Part shown: positions 36,024-45,852 of the stretch, piece by piece | Numbering within the stretch: the first letter of the stretch is position 1 | Layout: each line of letters starts with the position of its first letter | Assembly (NCBI RefSeq): GCF_003024195.1 | Contig: NZ_KZ679043.1 | Span: 62,001-126,000 of the forward strand | Direction of reading: 5' to 3' | DNA length: 64,000 bases | Origin: Streptomyces dioscori | GTDB lineage: Bacteria; Actinomycetota; Actinomycetes; Streptomycetales; Streptomycetaceae | Made by a program: the position numbers and the translations under genes | Notes under the pieces: model-generated | What the model was told of the DNA's origin: nothing | The model's input: the letters and a program-made list of their open reading frames with translations, nothing else | Databases searched by the model: none

Positions 36024-36824
36024 CTACTTGGTGACGCCCGCGTCCTTGAGCGCCTTCTGCCAGTCGGCGACCGAGCTCGGGTTCGTGATCACCTTGTCGT
36101 TGATCTTGATGGTCGGCGTCGAGTCGACACCCTTGGCGTCGTCGAAGGTCTTGCTCATCTTCATCGCCCAGGCGTCGTACGTGCCCTTGTTCACGGCGTC
36201 CTGGAACTTCTTGTTGTCCTTCAGCGCGTCCACCGTGTTCGCCACCTTGATCAGGTAGCTGTCCTTGGCGAGGTCGTCGGTCGTCTCCTCCGGGTGGTAC
36301 TTCGTGGAGTAGAGCGCCGTCTTGTACTCCAGGAACGCCTCGGGGCTGACGTTCAGCGCGGCGCCGAGCGCGCTCACGCCGTTCTTCGAGCCCTCCCCGC
36401 CGAGGTTGCCGTCGAGGAACGTACCGAGGGTGAAGGAGAGCTTGTAGTCGCCGTCCGTCATGCCCTTGTTGACGGTCTCGCCGACCGTCTGCTCGAAGGA
36501 CGCACAGGCCGGGCAGCGCGGGTCCTCGTAGAGGTGGACCGTGTTGTCGGTCTTCGACTCGCCGATGACGACGGTCGAACCGTTCTTGCCGCTGGTGTTG
36601 GCGGGGGCGACGACCTTCGCGTCGGCCGCCGCGTCCCACTTCGAGGGCTCGTTGTTCTGTACGACGGCGTAACCGATGCCGCCGGCTATCGCGAGGACCG
36701 CGACGATCGAACCGGCGACGATGACCTGCCGCTTGGCCTTGTCGCGCTTGGCCTGCCGCTCGCGCTCGATGCGCAGCCGCTCACGGGCCGCCGACTTCGA
36801 GGCCTGGCTGTTCCGCTTGCTCAT
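36024..36824 (-). CDS. DsbA-like membrane-anchored thiol oxidoreductase
   Basis: A 266-residue protein: a Lys/Arg-rich cytoplasmic N-terminus, a membrane helix at about 33-54, then an extracytoplasmic thioredoxin-fold domain of the DsbA/thioredoxin_4 type. The active site is C104-P-A-C107 in YEDPRCPACASFEQTVG, and the cis-Pro loop is DSTPTIKIND. It would form or shuffle disulfides outside the membrane. ATG 36824; 45 bases downstream of the next minus-strand membrane protein gene, with which it probably forms an operon. Confidence 0.9.
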   Translation of the reverse strand: MSKRNSQASKSAARERLRIERERQAKRDKAKRQVIVAGSIVAVLAIAGGIGYAVVQNNEPSKWDAAADAKVVAPANTSGKNGSTVVIGESKTDNTVHLYEDPRCPACASFEQTVGETVNKGMTDGDYKLSFTLGTFLDGNLGGEGSKNGVSALGAALNVSPEAFLEYKTALYSTKYHPEETTDDLAKDSYLIKVANTVDALKDNKKFQDAVNKGTYDAWAMKMSKTFDDAKGVDSTPTIKINDKVITNPSSVADWQKALKDAGVTK

Positions 36825-36869
36825 GATGGGTTCTCCGTGGGTGTGACGGATGGACGGGGACTGGTGTGC

Positions 36870-37556
36870 TCAGGCGGTGACGGCCGAGCACGGCGGTCCA
36901 CGCCGTCCCATCGAGTGCACGAAGAGCCGCGTACGCGTGGCGGCGACCCGGCGGGTGGGCCGCGGCAGCCGGCGCACCGGAGTGCGATGCACGGTCACCG
37001 CGGCGACCGCGACCAGCAGCGGGCGGAAGGTGGCGGCGGCCATCGCGTCCAGGAGCTGGGCCAGGGCCCGCTCGCCGCGGCGCAGCCAGGCGGCGGCGAG
37101 GAGGCCGACGCCGATGTGCGCGCCGAGCAGCAGCCAGGCGGCGCCCGGGTCGGCCTGCGCGAGCAGGGCCGCGGCGGGGGTCGTCTCGCCGCCCGTCACC
37201 CGGGCCAGCGGGGTACCGACCTCGCCGCCCCCGCAGAGCACGTCGAGACCGACCGAGCGCAGCGGGCCCGCGACCGGGCCGCCCGCCTTGCCGTAACAGG
37301 CGTGCTGGCCCGCGGTGAACAACGTGTCGGCGGCCAGTTCCAGCGGGATCAGCAGGGCGGCGATCCGTCCGAAGCCGCGCTCGCGGCCCGCCAGCGCGTA
37401 CGCGACGACGAAGACGGCACCGGCGAGCGCGGCCACGGTGGCCAGCGGCAGGGGGACCCGGGACAGCAGCACGTGCGACGCGGTGCTGAGCGTCACGACC
37501 AGTGCCGTGAACAGCGCCGCGCGCACGGCTCTGAGCTGGGTCCCTGATATGTCCAT
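36870..37556 (-). CDS. multi-pass membrane protein of unknown function
   Basis: A 228-residue protein with four or five hydrophobic segments (about 12-28, 36-55, 62-82, 138-156 and 170-186), then a basic Arg-rich tail. I do not recognise the family. It precedes the DsbA-like gene by 45 bases on the same strand; such neighbours often recycle thiol oxidants, but the cysteines here (two near the second loop and one in the tail) do not form an obvious VKOR or DsbB motif, so the role is open. ATG 37556. Confidence 0.7.
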   Translation of the reverse strand: MDISGTQLRAVRAALFTALVVTLSTASHVLLSRVPLPLATVAALAGAVFVVAYALAGRERGFGRIAALLIPLELAADTLFTAGQHACYGKAGGPVAGPLRSVGLDVLCGGGEVGTPLARVTGGETTPAAALLAQADPGAAWLLLGAHIGVGLLAAAWLRRGERALAQLLDAMAAATFRPLLVAVAAVTVHRTPVRRLPRPTRRVAATRTRLFVHSMGRRGPPCSAVTA

Positions 37557-37640
37557 GGTTCCGAAGAGTCTGTCACGTACTCCTGTAAGGGACCCCTAAA
37601 GGGATCCTGTGGGTGGTCGGGGCACGGCGGTCGCGGGCGC

Positions 37641-38969
37641 CTACAGCCCCGGGATCCGGCCGTTGCGGAACAGGTCCACGAAGATCTGGTGGTCCTCACG
37701 CGCGCGGGCGCCGTACTCGTGCGCGAAGTCCACCAGGAGGTCGCCGAAGTTCTCCTCGTCGCCCGCGATCGCCGCGTCGATGGCGCGCTCGGTGGAGAAC
37801 GGCACCAGCTCCGAGTGGCCGCTCTCGTCGTCCGCGGCGGCGTGCATGGTGGCGGTGGACCGGCCGAGGTCGGCGACGACCGCCGCGATCTCCTCCGGGT
37901 CGTCGATGTCGCCCCAGTCCAGGTCCACCGCGTACGGCGAGACCTCGGCGACCAGCTGGCCCGCGCCGTCCAGCTCGGTCCAGCCCAGCCACGGGTCGGC
38001 GTGCGCCTGGAGGGCACGCTGGGAGATCACCGTGCGGTGGCCCTCGTGCTGGAAGTACTCACGGATCGAGGAGTCCGTGATGTGCCGCGAGACGGCCGGG
38101 GTCTGGGCCTGCTTGATGTAGATCACCACATCGTTCTCCAGGGCGTCGGTGGCACCCTCCAGAAGGATGTTGTACGAGGGCAGCCCGGCCGAGCCGATAC
38201 CGATGCCGCGGCGGCCCACGACGTCCTTCACCCGGTAGGAGTCCGGGCGGTCCAGGGACGACTCGGGCAGCGTCTCCAGATAGCCGTCGAAGGCGGCCAG
38301 GACCTTGTAGCGGGTGGCCGCGTCCAGCTCGATGGAGCCGCCGCCCGGCGCGAAACGGCGCTCGAAGTCGCGGATCTCGGTCATCGAGTCGAGCAGCCCG
38401 AAGCGGGTCAGCGAGCGCGCGTCCCGCAGGGCGTCCAGCAGGGGCCCCTGGGCGGTGTCCAGCGTGAAGGGCGGCACCTCGTCGCTCTTGGCGCCCGTCG
38501 CGAGGGCGTGGATGCGCTCGCGGTAGGCCGCCGCGTACGTCCGGACCAGGGCGGTGATCTGCTCGTCGCTCAGCGCCTTCGCGTAGCCGATCAGGGCCAC
38601 GGAGGCCGCGAGACGCTTGAGGTCCCAGGTGAACGGGCCGACGTACGCCTCGTCGAAGTCGTTCACGTTGAAGATCAGCCGGCCCTGGGCGTCCATGTAC
38701 GTGCCGAAGTTCTCCGCGTGCAGGTCGCCGTGGATCCACACCCGGGAGGTGCGCTCGTCCAGGTAGGGACCGCCCCGCTTCTCCTGCTCCAGGTCGCGGT
38801 AGAAGAGCCCTGCCGTCCCGCGGTAGAACGCGAACGCCGAGGCCGCCATCTTCCGGAACTTCACGCGGAACGCGGCCGGATCGGCGGCCAGCAGATCGCC
38901 GAAGGCGGTATTGAAGACGGCGAGGATCTCTTCGCCGCGCTGCTCGGCGCTGAGCTGCGGAACCGACAT
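37641..38969 (-). CDS. DUF2252 family protein
   Basis: A 442-residue DUF2252 protein. The motifs WIHGDLHAENFGTY and FNVNDFDEAYVGPFTWDLKRLA resemble those of aminoglycoside-phosphotransferase and kinase-like folds (HGDLHxxN and a DFD metal site), but the substrate is unknown. The frame opens 34 codons earlier; ATG 38969 with AGGAGG nine bases upstream is preferred. It is divergent from dnaE. Confidence 0.85.
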   Translation of the reverse strand: MSVPQLSAEQRGEEILAVFNTAFGDLLAADPAAFRVKFRKMAASAFAFYRGTAGLFYRDLEQEKRGGPYLDERTSRVWIHGDLHAENFGTYMDAQGRLIFNVNDFDEAYVGPFTWDLKRLAASVALIGYAKALSDEQITALVRTYAAAYRERIHALATGAKSDEVPPFTLDTAQGPLLDALRDARSLTRFGLLDSMTEIRDFERRFAPGGGSIELDAATRYKVLAAFDGYLETLPESSLDRPDSYRVKDVVGRRGIGIGSAGLPSYNILLEGATDALENDVVIYIKQAQTPAVSRHITDSSIREYFQHEGHRTVISQRALQAHADPWLGWTELDGAGQLVAEVSPYAVDLDWGDIDDPEEIAAVVADLGRSTATMHAAADDESGHSELVPFSTERAIDAAIAGDEENFGDLLVDFAHEYGARAREDHQIFVDLFRNGRIPGL

Positions 38970-39149
38970 CGCTGGGTGCCTCCTGGTGCAGGTGGTGCAT
39001 GACGAGTGGGACGGAATGTGCGGTCCGCCGGAGCGGTTGTCTCCGTCATCCTCCAACGGACGGGTGTGCACAGGAGTGCCCGTTCACCGTCCGATGAAGG
39101 TACGTCCGAAGGTACGGGGGAGACGGCTCGGAGTGTCAGTGCTCAGGCA

Positions 39150-39155
39150 TACACT
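39150..39155 (+). promoter_or_regulatory. candidate -10 box of dnaE
   Basis: TACACT lies 75 bases before the dnaE start, in the 261-base gap shared with the divergent DUF2252 gene. The same hexamer serves ileS. No clear -35 box is seen. Nothing else recognisable in the gap. Confidence 0.3.
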
Positions 39156-39230
39156 TCGTGGCTGTCCCCCCAGACTGTCCGCAGCCGGTAGGGATCTCGT
39201 CGACGCCAGTTCTTCTTGGAGGCCGAAGCC

Positions 39231-42200
39231 GTGTCAAAGCCGCCGTTCACGCACCTGCACGTCCATACCCAGTACTCGCTGCTGGACGGTGCCGCGCGGC
39301 TGAAGGACATGTTCGACGCGTGCAACGAGATGGGCATGTCGCACATCGCGATGTCCGACCACGGCAACCTCCACGGGGCGTACGACTTCTTCCACTCGGC
39401 CAAGAAGGCGGGCGTCACCCCGATCATCGGCATCGAGGCGTACGTCGCCCCCGAGTCGCGGCGCAACAAGCGCAAGATCAAATGGGGCCAGCCGCACCAG
39501 AAGCGCGACGACGTCTCCGGTTCCGGTGGTTACACCCACAAGACGATCTGGGCGGCGAACAGCACGGGCCTGCACAACCTCTTCAAGCTGTCCTCGGACG
39601 CGTACGCGGAGGGCTGGCTGCAGAAGTGGCCCCGCATGGACAAGGAGACCATCTCCCAGTGGTCCGAGGGTCTGATCGCCTCCACGGGCTGCCCCTCCGG
39701 CGAGCTGCAGACCCGGCTGCGCCTCGGCCAGTTCGACGAGGCGGTGAAGGCGGCCTCCGAGTACCAGGACATCTTCGGCAAGGACCGGTACTTCCTGGAG
39801 CTGATGGACCACGGCATCGAGATCGAGAGCCGGGTCCGTGAAGACCTCCTGCGCGTCGGCAAGAAGCTGGGCATCCCGCCCCTGGTGACGAACGACTCGC
39901 ACTACACGTACGCCCACGAGGCGACCGCCCACGACGCGCTGCTGTGCATCCAGACCGGCAAGAACCTCTCCGACCCGGACCGCTTCCGCTTCGACGGCAC
40001 CGGTTACTACCTGAAGTCGACGGACGAGATGTACGCCGTGGACTCCTCGGACGCCTGGCAGGAAGGGTGCGCGAACACCCTCCTGGTGGCCGAGCAGATC
40101 GACACGACCGGCATGTTCGAGGCGAAGAACCTCATGCCGAAGTTCGACATCCCCGAGGGCTTCACCGAGGTCACCTGGTTCCAGGAGGAGGTGCGCCGCG
40201 GCATGGAGCGCCGCTTCCCCGGCGGCGTCCCCGACGACCGCCAGAAGCAGGCCGAGTACGAGATGGACGTCATCATCCAGATGGGGTTCCCGGGGTACTT
40301 CCTCGTCGTCGCCGACTTCATCATGTGGGCCAAGAAGCAGGGCATCGCGGTCGGCCCCGGCCGAGGCTCCGCGGCCGGTTCGATCGTGTCGTACGCCATG
40401 GGCATCACCGACCTCGACCCGATCCCGCACGGACTGATCTTCGAGCGGTTCCTGAACCCCGAGCGCGTCTCCATGCCCGACGTCGACATCGACTTCGACG
40501 AGCGTCGGCGCGTCGAGGTGATCAGGTACGTGACGGAGAAGTACGGCGCCGACAAGGTCGCCATGATCGGCACGTACGGCAAGATCAAGGCGAAGAACGC
40601 CATCAAGGACTCCGCGCGCGTGCTGGGCTACCCGTACGCGATGGGCGACCGGCTCACCAAGGCGATGCCCGCCGACGTCCTCGGCAAGGGCATCGACCTG
40701 AACGGCATCACCGACGCCAAGCACCCGCGCTACGGCGAGGCCGGCGAGATCCGGGGGATGTACGAGAACGAGCCGGACGTCAAGAAGGTCATCGACACCG
40801 CCAAGGGCGTCGAGGGCCTGGTCCGGCAGATGGGTGTGCACGCGGCCGGCGTGATCATGTCCAGCGAGCCCATCGTCGACCACGCCCCGCTCTGGACGCG
40901 CCACACCGACGGCGTCACGATCACCCAGTGGGACTACCCGCAGTGCGAGTCGCTCGGCCTGCTCAAGATGGACTTCCTGGGCCTGCGCAACCTCACGATC
41001 ATGGACGACGCCATCAAGATGGTGAAGGCCAACAAGGGCATCGACCTGGAGATGCTCTCCCTGCCGCTGGACGACCCCAAGACCTTCGAACTGCTCTGCC
41101 GCGGCGACACCCTCGGCGTCTTCCAGTTCGACGGCGGCCCGATGCGCTCGCTGCTCCGCCAGATGCAGCCCGACAACTTCGAGGACATCTCCGCCGTCTC
41201 GGCCCTCTACCGGCCGGGCCCGATGGGCATGAACTCGCACATCAACTACGCGGAGCGCAAGAACAAGCGCCAGGAGATCACGCCGATCCACAAGGAGCTG
41301 GAGGAGCCGCTCGAAGAGGTCCTGGCGGTCACCTACGGCCTGATCGTCTACCAGGAGCAGGTCCAGAAGGCCGCCCAGATCATCGCCGGGTACTCGCTCG
41401 GCGAGGCCGACATCCTGCGCCGCGTGATGGGCAAGAAGAAGCCCGACGAGCTGGCCAAGAACTTCGTCCTCTTCCAGGAGGGCGCCCAGAAGAACGGCTA
41501 CAGCGCCGAGGCGATCCAGGCCCTGTGGGACGTACTGGTCCCGTTCGCCGGATACGCGTTCAACAAGGCCCACTCGGCCGCGTACGGACTCGTGTCGTAC
41601 TGGACCGGCTATCTGAAGGCGAACTACCCGGCCGAGTACATGGCCGCGCTGCTCACCTCGGTCAAGGACGACAAGGACAAGTCGGCGGTCTACCTCAACG
41701 AGTGCCGGCGCATGAAGATCAAGGTCCTGCCGCCGAACGTCAACGAATCGGAGCAGAACTTCGCCGCGCAGGGCGACGACGTGATCCTCTTCGGCCTCTC
41801 CGCCGTCCGCAACGTCGGTACGAACGTCGTCGAGTCGATCATCCGCAGCCGCAAGGCCAAGGGGAAGTACGGCTCGTTCCCCGACTACCTCGACAAGGTC
41901 GAGGCCGCCGCCTGCAACAAGCGCACCACGGAATCCCTCATCAAGGCCGGCGCCTTCGACACGATGGGGCACACCCGCAAGGGCCTCACCGCGCACTTCG
42001 AGCCGATGATCGACAACGTGGTCGCGGTGAAGAGGAAGGAAGCCGAGGGGCAGTTCGACCTCTTCGGCGGCATGGGCGAGGCGGACAACACCGAGCCCGG
42101 CTTCGGACTCGACGTGGAGTTCACCACCGACGAGTGGGACAAGGCCTATCTGCTCGCCCAGGAGCGGGAGATGCTCGGCCTGTACGTCTCCGACCACCCG

Positions 42201-42776
42201 CTCTTCGGCCTGGAGCACGTGCTGTCCGACAAGGCCGACGCGGGCATCGCCCAGCTCACCGGCGGTGAGCACGGGGACGGCGCGGTCGTCACCATCGGCG
42301 GCATCATCTCCGGCCTCCAGCGCAAGATGACCAAGCAGGGCAACGCCTGGGCCATCGCCACCGTGGAGGACCTCGCCGGTTCCATCGAGTGCATGTTCTT
42401 CCCGGCCACGTACCAGCTGGTGTCGACGCAACTCGTCGAGGACGCCGTGGTGTTCGTCAAGGGACGCCTCGACAAGCGCGAGGACGTCCCGCGGCTCGTC
42501 GCGATGGAGCTCCAGGTCCCGGACCTCTCCAACGCGGGCACCAACGCGCCCGTGATCCTCACCATCCCGGCCCTGAAGATCACCCCGCCCATGGTCAGCA
42601 GGCTCGGCGAGATCCTCAGCCACCACCGGGGCGAGAGCGAGGTGCGGATCCGGCTGCAGGGCCCGAGCAAGACCACGGTCCTGCGGCTCGACCGGCACCG
42701 GGTGAAGGCGGATCCCGCCCTGTTCGGCGACCTGAAGGTGCTGCTGGGCCCGGCCTGCCTGGCAGTCACCGGCTGA
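39231..42776 (+). CDS. dnaE: DNA polymerase III alpha subunit DnaE
   Basis: A 1181-residue replicative polymerase. The N-terminal PHP domain begins HLHVHTQYSLLDG, followed by the polymerase palm with catalytic aspartates in MPDVDIDFDERRR, the fingers, a tandem helix-hairpin-helix region, and a C-terminal OB fold (GGIISGLQRKMTKQGNAWAIATVEDL, in pieces). The length fits DnaE1 of actinobacteria. GTG 39231 after GGAGG at eight bases. It is the main replicase gene and stands alone; a strong hairpin follows. Confidence 0.97.
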   Translation: MSKPPFTHLHVHTQYSLLDGAARLKDMFDACNEMGMSHIAMSDHGNLHGAYDFFHSAKKAGVTPIIGIEAYVAPESRRNKRKIKWGQPHQKRDDVSGSGGYTHKTIWAANSTGLHNLFKLSSDAYAEGWLQKWPRMDKETISQWSEGLIASTGCPSGELQTRLRLGQFDEAVKAASEYQDIFGKDRYFLELMDHGIEIESRVREDLLRVGKKLGIPPLVTNDSHYTYAHEATAHDALLCIQTGKNLSDPDRFRFDGTGYYLKSTDEMYAVDSSDAWQEGCANTLLVAEQIDTTGMFEAKNLMPKFDIPEGFTEVTWFQEEVRRGMERRFPGGVPDDRQKQAEYEMDVIIQMGFPGYFLVVADFIMWAKKQGIAVGPGRGSAAGSIVSYAMGITDLDPIPHGLIFERFLNPERVSMPDVDIDFDERRRVEVIRYVTEKYGADKVAMIGTYGKIKAKNAIKDSARVLGYPYAMGDRLTKAMPADVLGKGIDLNGITDAKHPRYGEAGEIRGMYENEPDVKKVIDTAKGVEGLVRQMGVHAAGVIMSSEPIVDHAPLWTRHTDGVTITQWDYPQCESLGLLKMDFLGLRNLTIMDDAIKMVKANKGIDLEMLSLPLDDPKTFELLCRGDTLGVFQFDGGPMRSLLRQMQPDNFEDISAVSALYRPGPMGMNSHINYAERKNKRQEITPIHKELEEPLEEVLAVTYGLIVYQEQVQKAAQIIAGYSLGEADILRRVMGKKKPDELAKNFVLFQEGAQKNGYSAEAIQALWDVLVPFAGYAFNKAHSAAYGLVSYWTGYLKANYPAEYMAALLTSVKDDKDKSAVYLNECRRMKIKVLPPNVNESEQNFAAQGDDVILFGLSAVRNVGTNVVESIIRSRKAKGKYGSFPDYLDKVEAAACNKRTTESLIKAGAFDTMGHTRKGLTAHFEPMIDNVVAVKRKEAEGQFDLFGGMGEADNTEPGFGLDVEFTTDEWDKAYLLAQEREMLGLYVSDHPLFGLEHVLSDKADAGIAQLTGGEHGDGAVVTIGGIISGLQRKMTKQGNAWAIATVEDLAGSIECMFFPATYQLVSTQLVEDAVVFVKGRLDKREDVPRLVAMELQVPDLSNAGTNAPVILTIPALKITPPMVSRLGEILSHHRGESEVRIRLQGPSKTTVLRLDRHRVKADPALFGDLKVLLGPACLAVTG

Positions 42777-42825
42777 CGGCTCACCGGGGCCCGGACCCCG
42801 GGTCCCCCCGGCCTCCCGACCGCCG

Positions 42826-42859
42826 CGAGGGGCGCACCCGTACACGGGTGCGCCCCTCG
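42826..42859. terminator. hairpin terminator between dnaE and a small convergent gene
   Basis: A perfect 15-base stem: CGAGGGGCGCACCCG (42826-42840), loop TACA, complement 42845-42859. No strong T tract on either side, as is common in high-GC genomes. Probably shared by both genes. Confidence 0.8.
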
Positions 42860-42895
42860 GCGTGTGCCTGGGCCGCAAGGGCCCGTGCGCTCGGC

Positions 42896-43075
42896 TCAGT
42901 TGTGGCCGAAACGCTTCTGGTGCTTACGGGCGACATCGGCGGGGCTGCCCTGGATCTGCGACACCGGCGACTGCCGCTCCGGTGCCGACGACCGCTCGGA
43001 CTGCTCCTGCGCGCGCTCCGGCTGCGACGAGCGGTCCTGTTCGCCGCCCTGCTTACGGTTCTTGTTCTTGGCCAT
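42896..43075 (-). CDS. small hydrophilic protein, 59 residues
   Basis: A 59-residue Lys/Gln/Ser-rich protein starting MAKNKNRKQGGEQDRSS and ending HQKRFGHN, with no Cys and no membrane helix, probably disordered. ATG 43075 has a perfect AGGAGG eight bases before it. I recall similar MAKNKNRKQ-type proteins in many Streptomyces genomes but know no function. A basic N-terminus suggests nucleic acid or ribosome association, which is a guess. Confidence 0.75.
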   Translation of the reverse strand: MAKNKNRKQGGEQDRSSQPERAQEQSERSSAPERQSPVSQIQGSPADVARKHQKRFGHN

Positions 43076-43297
43076 GGTGCTGCCTCCTACGGGGTTTTCA
43101 GGGGCCAGGGCCGGGACCAGACTCACATAGGCTGACGAGTCACGCATTTCGGAGAATTACCGTGCGTAATAAGGCCTGTGGGCGCGTGACATCCCGATCC
43201 GCCACGCCGAAGATCGAGTTCCGGCCGTTAACCTCCGCGTGGTCGGGCAGACTCGAAGGAAGCCCGAAGCAAACCTCCCGGAAAGAGGGTGGATCGC

Positions 43298-44587
43298 GTG
43301 GACCGCTGCATCGTCCTGGTGGACGCCGGTTATCTGCTCGGGGCCGCTGCCAGTCTCCTCGCCGGGGAACCCTCGCGATCCCGGATCACCGTGGACCACG
43401 CCGCCCTCATCCAGGGGCTGCGCGAGCGCGCCGAGTCCGAGACGGATCGGCCCCTGCTGCGCATCTACTGGTTCGACGGCGCCCCCGACCGCGTACCGCA
43501 GCCGGAACACCGCAGGCTGCGGGTGATGCCCCGGGTCACCGTGCGGCTCGGCGCGCTGACCCGCAGCGACGGGCGGTGGGCGCAGAAGGGCGTCGACGCC
43601 GCCATGCACGCCGAGCTGACGGAACTGGCGCGCAACCGGGCCTGCTCCGACGTCGTGCTCGTCACCGGCGACGGCGATCTGCTGCCCGGCATGATGGCCG
43701 CCAAGGAACACGGGGTCGCCGTGCACCTGTGGGCCGTACAGGCCGCGGACGGGGACTACAACCAGTCCGAGGACCTCGTCGCCGAGGCCGACGAGCGGCG
43801 CGTGCTCGACCGGATCTGGATCACCAAGGCCGTCCGGGCCAAGGAACTCGGCGGGGTCTGCGCGCCGCCCCCCGTGCCGCGGCCCGAGATCGCCGCGATC
43901 CTCTCCGCGCCGCTGCCCGAGTCCGCGCTGGGCGCCGGGCTGGGCTCCGCGCCGTCTTCCGCACTGGGCTCCGCCGGTGAGCGGGTCGTGGGGGAGCGGG
44001 CCGGGGCCGACGCCGAGCACACACAGGCCGGGCCGGGCGAGAACGGCACGGAGGCGCGGGTGCCGGCCACGAAGGGTGTGCCCACACCGAAGGACCTGGC
44101 CGCGCTGCGGGCGCCCGGACCGGCCGGTGCGCCCGGCGGGGCCGCGGCGCAGCATCCCGCGAACGCGACGCTGCGCTGGTCGTCCGACAAGGGGTGGGTG
44201 GACCGGCCGGGCGCCGCCGCCCCGGAGAACGCGGACGCCGCGCAGCTGCCCACGCTCGCGCAGCTCACCTCGGCGGAGCAGCGGTGGGCCGACCGGGAGG
44301 AGGACATCACCACGGTCGGTGGTGATCCGTTCGAGGTCGGGCAGGTGTTCGCGCGGCGGTGGATGGAGCGGTTGGCCGACCCTACGCAGTTGCCGAAGCT
44401 GTCCACGATGTATCCGCGGGTGCCGCATCGCATCGACGGGGAGCTGTTGCGGTACGCGGCGCGGTTCGGGCTGCTCGCGCACAAGGACGATCAGATCGAT
44501 GAGCACGACCGGTATGCGATCCGGGCGGGGTTCTGGCGGGAGATCGATGTGCGGACCGCTACGGAGCATGCTCCCGCAGGGGAGTAG
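43298..44587 (+). CDS. NYN domain protein
   Basis: About 429 residues. The N-terminal 190 residues are an NYN (PIN-like ribonuclease) domain: IVLVDAGYLLGAA carries the first aspartate, KGVDAAMHAELTELA the second, and VLVTGDGDLLPGM the third, the acidic triad of such nucleases. A low-complexity Ala/Gly/Pro middle (about 200-310) and a conserved C-terminal domain follow. It is likely an RNA-processing nuclease with unknown target. GTG 43298 has AGAGGG at eight bases; GTG 43289 is an alternative. The stop is TAG at 44585. Confidence 0.87.
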   Translation: MDRCIVLVDAGYLLGAAASLLAGEPSRSRITVDHAALIQGLRERAESETDRPLLRIYWFDGAPDRVPQPEHRRLRVMPRVTVRLGALTRSDGRWAQKGVDAAMHAELTELARNRACSDVVLVTGDGDLLPGMMAAKEHGVAVHLWAVQAADGDYNQSEDLVAEADERRVLDRIWITKAVRAKELGGVCAPPPVPRPEIAAILSAPLPESALGAGLGSAPSSALGSAGERVVGERAGADAEHTQAGPGENGTEARVPATKGVPTPKDLAALRAPGPAGAPGGAAAQHPANATLRWSSDKGWVDRPGAAAPENADAAQLPTLAQLTSAEQRWADREEDITTVGGDPFEVGQVFARRWMERLADPTQLPKLSTMYPRVPHRIDGELLRYAARFGLLAHKDDQIDEHDRYAIRAGFWREIDVRTATEHAPAGE

Positions 44588-44820
44588 GTGAGGGTCGCTT
44601 GTCGGGTGCGGGCCGGTGGGGGCCGGTCGCGCAGTTCCCCGCGCCCCTTGGGACGGGCTGCGCCCTGTCCCCGCGTCGCGTCTGCGGGTTCGGTGGGGGC
44701 TGGTCGCGCAGTTCCCCGCGCCCCTCAGGGGCACTTCGTGCGCCCCTGGCGTCCGTCTCTGGCAGGGTTTGCCCTCCCCGCGCGTCGTTCGGGGGGTGGG
44801 ACCCCGTAGTCTCGGGTCTC
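44588..44820 (+). repeat. intergenic region with two GCGCAG elements
   Basis: No gene. It contains two same-orientation copies of the element with core GCGCAGTTCCCCGCGCCCC, at 44628-44648 and 44705-44725, each preceded by CGGTGGGGGC. The second is followed by a short hairpin (AGGGGCAC...GTGCGCCCCT). Confidence 0.8.
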
Positions 44821-45852
44821 GTGAGTACGCGCACCGCACAGGCAGTCCGGGACGGGCACGGTGGGGATGTCGTGTGTGCCGTGCGGGATCTTACGAAGAC
44901 GTATCCGGCGGTGCGCGGCCGGCGCGGGCAGCCCGCGACCCCCGAGGTACGGGCCACCGACGGCGTCCGCATCGACATCCGGGAGGGCGAGATCTTCGGG
45001 CTGCTCGGACCGAACGGCGCCGGCAAGACCACCCTCGTACGCCAGCTGACCGGGCTGATGCGCCCCGACCGCGGCAGCGTCGAGATCCTCGGGCACGACA
45101 TCGTGCGCCACCCCGAGCGGGCGTCGCGGATCCTCGCGTACCTCGGGCAGGAGTCCACCGCGCTCGACGAGTTGACCGTGTCGCTCGCCGCGGAGACCAC
45201 CGGCCGGCTGCGCGGGCTCGACGTGCGCAGCGCGCGTGCCGAGCGGGACGCGGTCCTGGAAGAGCTGGGGCTCACCGCGCTCGCCTCGCGGCCCCTGAAG
45301 AAGCTCTCCGGCGGACAGCGGCGGCTCGCCTGCTTCGCCACCACCCTCGTCGGCGCACGGCCCTTCCTCGTCCTCGACGAGCCCACCACCGGGATGGACC
45401 CCGTCGCCCGCCGGGCCGTCTGGAGCGCCGTCGACCGGCGCCGGGCCGAGCACGCCACGACGGTCCTGCTGGTCACCCACAACGTCATCGAGGCGGAGAC
45501 CGTCCTCGACCGGGTCGCCGTGCTCGACCGGGGCCGGGTCATCGCCTGCGACACCCCCTCCGGCCTCAAGGAACAGGTCGCCGGCGAGGTGCGGCTCGAA
45601 CTCGTCTGGCGCGAGCGCGCCCCGCTCGACGTACCGGAAGTCGCGGCCCTGCGCGACCGCGCCGTAGAGTCGGGCCGTCGCTGGTCGCTGCGGCTCTCTC
45701 CCGAGGAGGCCCGCGCGGCCGTCGCGGCGGTCACCGGCGGCGCCGCCTTCGCGGCCCTGGACGACTTCACGCTCGCCACACCGAGCCTGGAGGACGTGTA
45801 TCTGGCGCTGGGCGGCAGCGCCGGAAGCGTACGGGGGTTGGTCAAGGCATGA
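44821..45852 (+). CDS. ABC transporter ATP-binding protein
   Basis: A 343-residue ATPase of the ABC-2 (drug/multidrug exporter) type. Walker A GPNGAGKT is at 63-70, the signature is LSGGQRRLA, and Walker B is FLVLDEPTTGMDP. An approximately 85-residue C-terminal extension is usual in this group. GTG 44821 is the likely start; TAGTCT lies eight bases upstream, so it may be leaderless. Its stop overlaps a 25-codon frame (ATGA) that ends at the permease start. Confidence 0.9.
   Translation: MSTRTAQAVRDGHGGDVVCAVRDLTKTYPAVRGRRGQPATPEVRATDGVRIDIREGEIFGLLGPNGAGKTTLVRQLTGLMRPDRGSVEILGHDIVRHPERASRILAYLGQESTALDELTVSLAAETTGRLRGLDVRSARAERDAVLEELGLTALASRPLKKLSGGQRRLACFATTLVGARPFLVLDEPTTGMDPVARRAVWSAVDRRRAEHATTVLLVTHNVIEAETVLDRVAVLDRGRVIACDTPSGLKEQVAGEVRLELVWRERAPLDVPEVAALRDRAVESGRRWSLRLSPEEARAAVAAVTGGAAFAALDDFTLATPSLEDVYLALGGSAGSVRGLVKA

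Noticed and set aside
36870..37556. VKOR or DsbB for the membrane protein beside DsbA
   Set aside because: No paired cysteine motif of those families in the right loop.
39234..42878. 1214-residue minus-strand frame inside dnaE
   Set aside because: It is a GC-rich mirror of dnaE; the plus-strand product has all DnaE motifs.
44632..44820. N-terminal extension of the ABC ATPase from 44599
   Set aside because: It translates the GCGCAG repeats; GTG 44821 is better.
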